NCBI GenBank assembly: GCA_015486655.1
Contig: WFRF01000021.1
Coordinates: 1-5,578 of the forward strand
Length of the DNA stretch: 5,578 nt
Direction: 5' to 3'
DNA from: Caldifarciminota bacterium
Lineage (GTDB): Bacteria; Hydrothermota; 32-111; QNBC01
Shown here one piece after another: positions 1-4,754 of this stretch. The notes beneath the pieces are model-generated. The model was not told where the DNA came from. It searched no databases and was given only the letters and a program-made list of their open reading frames with translations. The first letter of the stretch is position 1, and each line of letters begins with the position of its first letter. The position numbers were made by a program, and so were the translations under genes.

Positions 1-1
1 A

Positions 2-70
2 GTAGATAGGTACGGACATATTAACCACCTGATGACAGAAAGAACTATACTTCAAAATATGACTGTTTAG
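2..70 (+). CDS. possible C-terminal tail of a gene cut by the left edge
   Basis: Only one + strand frame is open from the left edge. It gives 22 codons ending in TAG at 68-70, with the tail reading ...TERTILQNMTV. I do not recognise a family from so short a piece. An equally short alternative lies on the minus strand: an ATG at 19-17 (MSVPIY...) preceded by an AGGTGG Shine-Dalgarno-like string about 5 nt upstream, running off the left edge. The two readings exclude each other in practice, and the window does not hold enough sequence to choose. Confidence 0.25.
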   Translation, partial: VDRYGHINHLMTERTILQNMTV

Positions 71-130
71 CAAGTAAGAAATAAGAAGTGAAAAGTGGGA
101 AATAAATGGAAGCTTGTATGGCTTTATAAA

Positions 131-236
131 CACCCCGTCGCTACGCGCCACCCCTCTTGCCGAGGGGAATTAACAAATGTCATGCTGAACTTGGTTCAGC
201 ATCTCATTGAGATTCCGGATCAAGTCCGGAATGACA
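131..236. repeat. composite palindromic intergenic repeat (REP/BIME-like)
   Basis: The stretch is a chain of perfect inverted repeats. CCCCTC (151-156) pairs with GAGGGG (162-167) around a 5-nt loop. ATGCTGAAC (182-190) pairs with GTTCAGCAT (194-202) around a 3-nt loop. ATCTC (201-205) pairs with GAGAT (209-213). ATTCCGGA (212-219) pairs with TCCGGAAT (225-232) around a 5-nt loop. The right-hand part is bounded by TGTCAT (178-183) and its complement ATGACA (231-236). It is clearly richer in GC than the surrounding DNA. Mosaic palindromes of this style are dispersed in many bacterial genomes; whether this one is multicopy cannot be seen from one window. No T-run follows any stem, so a classic terminator role is not supported. 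Confidence 0.75.
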
Positions 237-302
237 AATTGTAAACAATCACGCTTACTGTGGTCTCATTTTATATTTCTATCAATTTCAATGTATGAAA
301 GT

Positions 303-369
303 GGTAAATATGTCTATACCACTTACCTGATGATTATTGATGGCAAATATGTCTATACATATTTACTGA
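303..369. repeat. two imperfect 28-bp direct repeats, 39-bp period
   Basis: Copy 1 (303-330) and copy 2 (342-369) agree at 22 of 28 positions. They share a 14-bp identical core, AAATATGTCTATAC (306-319 and 345-358), and the same TGA end. Each copy also has dyad symmetry: GTGGTA/TACCAC (301-306 and 317-322) in the first, and AAATATG/CATATTT (345-351 and 358-364) in the second. They end 16 bp before the -35 box of the phosphatase promoter. Paired dyads so placed could be operators. The 39-bp period is also 13 codons, so a remnant of repeated coding sequence is possible. Confidence 0.6.
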
Positions 370-385
370 ATTTTCTCTCTTCGGC

Positions 386-414
386 TTCACAAATCCATTA
401 AATTAATATAGAAT
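386..414 (+). promoter_or_regulatory. predicted sigma70-type promoter of the phosphatase operon
   Basis: TTCACA (386-391) and TAGAAT (409-414) each differ from the -35 and -10 consensus at one base and are separated by 17 bp. The -10 box ends 7 nt before the ATG at 422, so transcription would begin at or within a base or two of the start codon. No Shine-Dalgarno sequence lies before that ATG, which agrees with a leaderless message. The assignment rests on sequence resemblance alone. Confidence 0.5.
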
Positions 415-421
415 AAACAGT

Positions 422-1066
422 ATGAAATCTGTCATATTTGATTTAGACGGCACACTCTTTAATTCGAAAAATGGAATAATCAACGCATTTGTTTATCCTT
501 TGGAAGAATTGGGCATAGTGTATGATAAGAAGTGGGTGGAAATAATGATAGGTCACACCCTTAAGGAGATGTATGGGGAAATATTACCGGATGATTTATC
601 GGAGAAGGTAGATTGGTGTGTGGAGGAATACAGAAAGGTTTATCACGATCAATTTTACTACAATTCAAATTTATATGAGGGAGTCGAAGGAGTATTAAAT
701 AAATTGAAAAAAAATAATATATCCCTTGCGATTGCAACTACAAAACCGACGGGAATTACAAGAAGAATAACGGATCATTTCAAGATTTCCGACTATTTTG
801 ACGTAATAATGGGGACTGAAGATAACACTCCTCATAAGCCTGATCCTGCAATAATACTCAATATTAAGAAAAGGGTAAATTATGAGAATAAGCGCACGAT
901 TCTTATCGGAGATACATATCTTGATATAATGGCGGGGAAGAATGCCGGCATACTCACATGTGCAGCGATGTACGGTTACGGAGACAGAGCAAAAATATTC
1001 AAGAGCAAACCGGATTATTCCATAAGAAATATCTATGATGTTCTAAATATTGTGGAGGTATTATGA
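422..1066 (+). CDS. HAD-superfamily hydrolase, phosphoglycolate phosphatase type
   Basis: This is a 214-residue cytoplasmic phosphatase of the haloacid dehalogenase superfamily, subfamily I. Motif I is DLDGT, with the nucleophile Asp7 and general acid/base Asp9. Motif II is the Thr106 region (AIATTKP). Motif III is Lys139 in HKPDP. Motif IV is GDTYLD, with Mg-binding Asp164 and Asp168. The roughly 90 residues between motifs I and II are the size of an alpha-helical C1 cap, as in phosphoglycolate phosphatase, PpaX pyrophosphatase and beta-phosphoglucomutase; length is normal for these. The substrate cannot be told from the motifs. The start is fixed because DLDGT normally begins about six residues from the N-terminus. 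No Shine-Dalgarno site precedes it, and a predicted -10 box sits 7 nt upstream. It is the first gene of a three-gene operon and its stop overlaps the next start (ATGA). Confidence 0.9.
   Translation: MKSVIFDLDGTLFNSKNGIINAFVYPLEELGIVYDKKWVEIMIGHTLKEMYGEILPDDLSEKVDWCVEEYRKVYHDQFYYNSNLYEGVEGVLNKLKKNNISLAIATTKPTGITRRITDHFKISDYFDVIMGTEDNTPHKPDPAIILNIKKRVNYENKRTILIGDTYLDIMAGKNAGILTCAAMYGYGDRAKIFKSKPDYSIRNIYDVLNIVEVL
1054..1059 (+). promoter_or_regulatory. Shine-Dalgarno site of the lipoprotein gene
   Basis: GGAGGT lies inside the end of the phosphatase gene, with GGAGG 4 nt before the ATG at 1063. Together with the ATGA stop/start overlap it fixes the start and indicates translational coupling. 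Confidence 0.8.
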
Positions 1067-3009
1067 GTTTTAGAAAAATTCTTATTTTTGTTTTGATTTT
1101 TGTCCCCTTATTTTTAACGCAGTGTAACGGGAAAAGTGTGGTTAAATTTAAAAAAGCCGGTGAAAAGATACAGTTGAATTTCCGGGCTAACACCGATTCA
1201 ACACTTTTAATTTACAGGATTTACAGCGATACCATATCACATGATACGGCGATTTTTATAAAAAACAATAAAGGAAGGTTCGGATATGAGATTAAACCGG
1301 ACTCCAACGTTAACCTCATTGAATATTACATTGAAGATATGAACGGAAACCGTTATCCTGACAGAGATTTATTCTATGCCATATTTTTCCGAAAAAACGG
1401 AAAAGTTTTAAAAAATGCGTATTTTAATTATACAAAGGATTTATATAAAAGCGGTATAAGGGATTTTGATATTATAGTTAAATCTGCAAAGAAGGAACTT
1501 AAAAATTATCCGGATAATTATGCGGTTTATAACTTTCTTGACAATATAAAATACAATATCCCGAATTTTAATATTCGTTTATCGGACATGTATAATATGG
1601 CAAAAAAGGGAACACCCGGATTTTTCCGAGCGTTCACCGTTATCATGTCACGCTACAACATGAAAAAGGCGGATAGTCTCTTTGAAGTTATGTTGTCTAA
1701 AAAAATAAAACCGTATAACATGACAGAATATTTTGCAAGGGCATCAAGAGATACATCTTATATTGATTCTGTTACCAAAAAATTCCCGAAATTTAAATAC
1801 GATATATATAAGAATTGTTTTATTGCCAGTGCAAAGTATAAAATTTTCAAGAATTTCAATTATTATAAAGAGAAAGTATTGGCAATGACGCAATCTGAAA
1901 ATGATCCCGATATATATCGAGCTGTTATTTTATCGGGAAGGGGGAATCTTGTCTTTTCCTATGAAAAGTTGAAAAAGCTAAAAAAGACAACTCCGTACAT
2001 AACAGGAAACGTGGCAGAGAAATTGATAACATCCAACAACGGAAAATTAAAAGAAATTTTAAAAGATATGAATGCCTATAAATATCCCCCTCGGTTGCTA
2101 AACGGAATCAGTTATGATATGGCTATACACGGCACTAATTTGAAACTTGCCGAAAAATTTATTCTTATAGGACTTAAATCTTTTACGGTACCTTATTCGT
2201 TTGCCGGAGATTTTTTAAAACCCTTTTATAAAAAGAAATATGACTATTATACAAATTTAGCTTATATGCTGGATACGTACGCATTCATTTTGATTCAGGA
2301 AGATGATTATAACCATGCGAAAACGCAACTTGAAAAGGCAATAGAAAATTTAAGTGAAATAGGAGAAGAAGATCCAACCATACTTGAGCATTATGCTTTT
2401 GTAATGGAAAGAGAAAAAGTCCCCGATGATTCGTTAATTACATTGTACGGGAAAATACTCTCTTACGGCAAAAACGATGACATACTTGAGAAACTGCACA
2501 AGATATATGTTAAAGAATACGGGAATGATAATAACTTCAAAAAATATACGGAAAGGCTGAAAAGAAAGTATCGTGCATTAAAAAGGACGGACAGAGAAGT
2601 TAAGAATTACGCAATAAGAGATATCAATAACAGGAAGTACAATATGCTGGGATTTAAAGGTAAGCTCGTAATTATTACATTTTTTAAAACCGAATGCGGA
2701 TTTTGCAAAGCGGAAGCGTATGATTTGAGGCGACTTCAGGAGAAGTTCAAAGGTAGTAAGAGTGTCGTGTTTGTCGATATAACCTCCGATAACAGAAGAG
2801 ATGCACTTGCTTTTTCAAAGAGGTATAAATTAAATGCAATTACCGTTGCGAGCAGAATGGACCTGCTTAACAAGTTCGAAATTGTCGGAACACCCACCAA
2901 TGTGATTATAGGAACGGACGGGAGAATTCACTATATATTAACCGGATATTTTACGGATTTCAGAGACATGATAAATGAGATTATAAAAAATGAACTTAAT
3001 ATAGATTAA
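1063..3009 (+). CDS. predicted lipoprotein with TPR-like region and C-terminal TlpA/thioredoxin-like domain
   Basis: The 648-residue protein begins with a short basic segment (MSFRK) and a strongly hydrophobic stretch (residues 6-18), then LTQC with Cys21. This looks like a lipoprotein signal, although Gln at -1 of the lipobox is unusual. Residues about 25-120 look beta-rich. Residues about 125-500 look helical and Lys/Tyr-rich, with a TPR-like unit near 400-432 (LDTYAFILIQEDDYNHAKTQ). Residues about 515-645 form a thioredoxin-like fold of the TlpA/ResA/AhpC-TSA kind: hydrophobic strand VIITFF, active site CGFC (Cys545, Cys548), strand VVFVDI, and the cis-proline loop GTPTNV (Pro611). Members usually carry out thiol-disulfide exchange on the outer side of the cytoplasmic membrane. 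The partner is unknown. The large N-terminal part is not a family I can name. It sits between a phosphatase and a peptidase in one transcription unit. Confidence 0.8.
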   Translation: MSFRKILIFVLIFVPLFLTQCNGKSVVKFKKAGEKIQLNFRANTDSTLLIYRIYSDTISHDTAIFIKNNKGRFGYEIKPDSNVNLIEYYIEDMNGNRYPDRDLFYAIFFRKNGKVLKNAYFNYTKDLYKSGIRDFDIIVKSAKKELKNYPDNYAVYNFLDNIKYNIPNFNIRLSDMYNMAKKGTPGFFRAFTVIMSRYNMKKADSLFEVMLSKKIKPYNMTEYFARASRDTSYIDSVTKKFPKFKYDIYKNCFIASAKYKIFKNFNYYKEKVLAMTQSENDPDIYRAVILSGRGNLVFSYEKLKKLKKTTPYITGNVAEKLITSNNGKLKEILKDMNAYKYPPRLLNGISYDMAIHGTNLKLAEKFILIGLKSFTVPYSFAGDFLKPFYKKKYDYYTNLAYMLDTYAFILIQEDDYNHAKTQLEKAIENLSEIGEEDPTILEHYAFVMEREKVPDDSLITLYGKILSYGKNDDILEKLHKIYVKEYGNDNNFKKYTERLKRKYRALKRTDREVKNYAIRDINNRKYNMLGFKGKLVIITFFKTECGFCKAEAYDLRRLQEKFKGSKSVVFVDITSDNRRDALAFSKRYKLNAITVASRMDLLNKFEIVGTPTNVIIGTDGRIHYILTGYFTDFRDMINEIIKNELNID

Positions 3010-3016
3010 AGGAGGT
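3008..3016 (+). promoter_or_regulatory. strong Shine-Dalgarno site of the M42 peptidase gene
   Basis: AAAGGAGGT is an ideal anti-Shine-Dalgarno match. It overlaps the TAA of the preceding gene and places GGAGG 4 nt before the ATG at 3020. It shows that this organism uses Shine-Dalgarno initiation for internal operon genes. Confidence 0.85.
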
Positions 3017-3019
3017 AAT

Positions 3020-4084
3020 ATGAACAAAGAACAGAAATTTTTCTTAAAATCATTGCTTGAAACGGCGGGACCTTCGGGATTTGAAAATAAAAATGCCGAA
3101 AACTGGAGAAAAAGGACCGCCAAATTTGCCGATAAGGTACATGGGGATTATCATGGTAACAGTTTTGCCGTGTTGAATGAGAAAGGTTCCCCGGTTGTAA
3201 TGATAGCGGGACATATTGATGAAATCGGTTATATGGTAAATCATATCGATGAAAAAGGATTCATTTATTTCACGACAATCGGAGGTATCGATCCTCATAT
3301 AATGCCGGGACAAAGGGTCATTATTCACAATGAAAAGGGGGAAGTCCCGGGTATCATGGGAAGAAAACCGATTCATGTAATCAAGCCTGAAGAGCGGGGA
3401 AAAGTGTCAAAGATCACGAGTATGTGGATTGACATAGGAGCTAAGGACAAGAAAGAAGCATTGAAGCATGTCAGTATCGGGGATCCCATAACGGCAAACG
3501 AAGGATTTATGGAAGTATTGAACGACAATGTCGTTGCCCGTGCCCTGGATGACAGAGCAGGTGCATTTATCGTGTCCGAAGTTATAAGAATTCTGTCCCA
3601 GGAGATAAAGACATTCAAACCGGCTGTCTATGGTGTTGCAACAGTGCAGGAAGAGGTGGGACTAAGAGGTGCCATTACATCGGCATTCAGCGTTAATCCG
3701 GATATAGGTTTTGCGGTGGACGTAACTTTTGCAACGGATCACCCCGAAATGGATAAGAGAGCTTTGGGGGAGGTATATTTGGGTAAAGGGCCTGTTTTAT
3801 ACAGAGGGGCAAACATAAATCCTAAACTGTATGACCTTCTCGTGAGAACGGCAAAAAAGAAAAAAATTCCCCATCAGTTGAGGGGCGCCGCAAGGGGGAC
3901 GGGTACTGATGCTAATGCCATTCAGTTATCCAGAGGAGGAACTGCAACGGCTTTAATAAGCATCCCTAATCGCTATATGCATACGCCCGTTGAGATGTGC
4001 AATTTAAAAGATATAGAGAATGTCGCAAAGTTAATTGCATATACAATTAAGGAAATTAAATCCGCCAAGGATTTTATCCTTTAA
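3020..4084 (+). CDS. M42 family metallo-aminopeptidase
   Basis: This 354-residue protein matches the usual length and full motif set of peptidase family M42 (TET-type / glutamyl aminopeptidase / FrvX relatives). These are cytoplasmic di-metal aminopeptidases that assemble into large tetrahedral particles and trim short peptides. Visible signatures are the N-terminal TAGPSGFE; AGHIDEIG, with metal ligand His65 and catalytic Asp67; ALDDRAG, supplying the bridging Asp at 177/178; QEEVGLRGA, with catalytic Glu211 and ligand Glu212; AVDVT, with Asp234; and MHTPVE, with His321. Ligand roles are assigned by analogy with characterised M42 enzymes. Substrate preference (acidic, neutral or basic N-terminal residue) cannot be read off. 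No signal peptide is seen. The gene starts 10 bp after the previous stop, behind an ideal ribosome binding site, and ends just before a strong hairpin. Some members have been annotated as endoglucanases or deblocking aminopeptidases. Confidence 0.93.
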   Translation: MNKEQKFFLKSLLETAGPSGFENKNAENWRKRTAKFADKVHGDYHGNSFAVLNEKGSPVVMIAGHIDEIGYMVNHIDEKGFIYFTTIGGIDPHIMPGQRVIIHNEKGEVPGIMGRKPIHVIKPEERGKVSKITSMWIDIGAKDKKEALKHVSIGDPITANEGFMEVLNDNVVARALDDRAGAFIVSEVIRILSQEIKTFKPAVYGVATVQEEVGLRGAITSAFSVNPDIGFAVDVTFATDHPEMDKRALGEVYLGKGPVLYRGANINPKLYDLLVRTAKKKKIPHQLRGAARGTGTDANAIQLSRGGTATALISIPNRYMHTPVEMCNLKDIENVAKLIAYTIKEIKSAKDFIL

Positions 4085-4088
4085 AGTT

Positions 4089-4116
4089 AAAGAGGGGAGT
4101 TTTATCTCCCCTCTTT
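4089..4116. terminator. bidirectional terminator between convergent genes
   Basis: A perfect 11-bp stem, AAAGAGGGGAG (4089-4099) and CTCCCCTCTTT (4106-4116), encloses a 6-nt loop. It starts 5 bp after the peptidase stop and ends 3 bp before the stop of the convergent pilin gene. On the + strand it leads into TTTTGTT, with the T-run partly inside the stem. On the minus strand the stem also ends in TTT, followed by AACTTTAA. The site can serve both genes, better on the + strand. Confidence 0.88.
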
Positions 4117-4118
4117 TG

Positions 4119-4619
4119 TTATCTGTATAAATCGTTTATTACCTGACGTTCTCTAAATACCTTGTATTTTCCGTGTTGATAATAATATATGTATCTGTAG
4201 TCTAAAGTCGGGTCATTGTCAATATTGCCTATTGCCGCAATGTAGCAATAAGATATGTTGCGTTTCGGTCTATTGAACCAATATATATAATAATAGTAAG
4301 GATCAGATTTCATAAAACGAACGTTTAAGTTAGGCCCTTTTCTGTGCATAGAAAGGGTATCTCCTTTTCTGTGTTTGCCGTTCTTATAATATGCAATGTT
4401 AAATCTTCTATCAGGCCCGGGACCGAAATGCCCGTATTGACCGTAGAATAATTGTTCGTTATTCCATATTTCAGTAAGTTTGTCTTTCATAATACTTTGC
4501 CGGACCCTGGCTTTTATCTTTATAAAATCAGCAACAGAAAGAGATGCCAAAATCCCCAAAATCACTATTACTACAGTTATTTCAATTAATGTAAAACCTA
4601 TTCTTTTATTATTATACAT
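4119..4619 (-). CDS. type IV pilin-like / type II secretion pseudopilin protein
   Basis: The N-terminus has the class III prepilin signature: a short basic leader, then G^FTLIE and a hydrophobic helix (FTLIEITVVIVILGILASLS). Prepilin peptidase would cut after Gly8 and methylate Phe9; the conserved Glu5 of the mature protein is Glu13. The frame stays open upstream to a TTG at 4643 and an ATG at 4637. I chose the ATG at 4619 (166 residues, 8-residue leader) because a consensus promoter covers the upstream codons. The C-terminal part is very tyrosine-rich: 13 Tyr in the 50 residues about 106-155. It contains AIGNIDNDPTLDYRYI, a GN-D-D-PT-D pattern I associate with pilin-like globular domains. 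There is one cysteine, so no disulfide loop. Major versus minor pilin, and T4P versus T2SS, cannot be settled. It diverges from an assembly ATPase gene. Confidence 0.88.
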   Translation of the reverse strand: MYNNKRIGFTLIEITVVIVILGILASLSVADFIKIKARVRQSIMKDKLTEIWNNEQLFYGQYGHFGPGPDRRFNIAYYKNGKHRKGDTLSMHRKGPNLNVRFMKSDPYYYYIYWFNRPKRNISYCYIAAIGNIDNDPTLDYRYIYYYQHGKYKVFRERQVINDLYR

Positions 4620-4625
4620 AATTTT

Positions 4626-4653
4626 ATTATAAAGCATTGGCAAAATTTGTCAA
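4626..4653 (-). promoter_or_regulatory. consensus sigma70 promoter of the pilin gene
   Basis: Read on the minus strand, TTGACA (4653-4648) and TATAAT (4631-4626) are both perfect consensus hexamers, separated by 16 bp. The -10 box ends 6 nt before the ATG at 4619. The usual initiation distance would therefore start the transcript on or next to the A of that ATG. AT-rich DNA lies upstream of the -35 and could act as an UP element. The in-frame ATG at 4637 lies in the spacer and would not be transcribed from here. Confidence 0.75.
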
Positions 4654-4719
4654 TATTATTTTAATTGGAATTGATAAATAGACAAAGGTAAATTTTTATT
4701 ATTAAACTAAAAGAATCTC
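4654..4719. other. AT-rich spacer between divergent promoters
   Basis: These 66 bp separate the -35 boxes of the pilin and ATPase promoters. They are strongly AT-rich and hold no reading frame of note. I see no clear palindromic operator, so coordinated control by a shared regulator is possible but unsupported. Confidence 0.5.
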
Positions 4720-4748
4720 TTGAAATAATCGTAAATTTGTTATATTAT
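4720..4748 (+). promoter_or_regulatory. predicted sigma70 promoter of the assembly ATPase gene
   Basis: TTGAAA (4720-4725) and TATTAT (4743-4748) each match consensus at five of six bases, with a 17-bp spacer. The -10 box ends 6 nt before the ATG at 4755, the same distance as at the divergent pilin gene. No Shine-Dalgarno site is present before the ATG. The region is AT-rich, so a chance match is possible, but the spacing is canonical. Confidence 0.6.
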
Positions 4749-4754
4749 AAGTTT

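Larger units (their letters stand above)
71..421. other. non-coding intergenic region with repeats and promoter
   Basis: I see no convincing gene in these 351 bases. In order they contain a purine-rich low-complexity stretch (about 72-114, built from variants of AAGTAAGAA / AATAAGAAG / GAAAAGTGG), a composite palindromic repeat (131-236), a pair of 28-bp direct repeats (303-330 and 342-369) and a promoter (386-414) for the phosphatase gene. A 64-codon reading frame from 207 to 401 is open, but its first third is translated palindromic repeat, it has no ribosome binding site, and its product resembles nothing I know. Confidence 0.7.

Noticed and set aside
151..167. CCCCTC/GAGGGG hairpin as a terminator for the left-edge gene
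   Set aside because: No T-run follows on either strand, and the hairpin belongs to a larger palindromic mosaic.
131..369. CRISPR array
   Set aside because: The repeats here are different palindromes plus only two diverged 28-bp units separated by 11 bp. There are no regular spacers of about 30-40 bp and no cas genes.
207..401. 64-codon + strand reading frame in the intergenic region
   Set aside because: Its start lies inside the palindromic repeat, it has no ribosome binding site or nearby promoter, and the predicted promoter of the next gene overlaps its end. The protein matches nothing recognisable. The in-frame 13-codon repeat is noted as a finding instead.
999..1193. 64-codon minus strand reading frame across the first gene junction
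   Set aside because: It overlaps two well-supported + strand genes and their ribosome binding site, and shows no protein signature.
3050..3376. 108-codon minus strand reading frame opposite the M42 peptidase
   Set aside because: It is an antisense shadow. The + strand frame carries all M42 catalytic motifs, while this frame has no domain signature or plausible start signal.
3373..3618. 81-codon minus strand reading frame opposite the M42 peptidase
   Set aside because: It is antisense to the conserved ALDDRAG region and has no motif or ribosome binding site.
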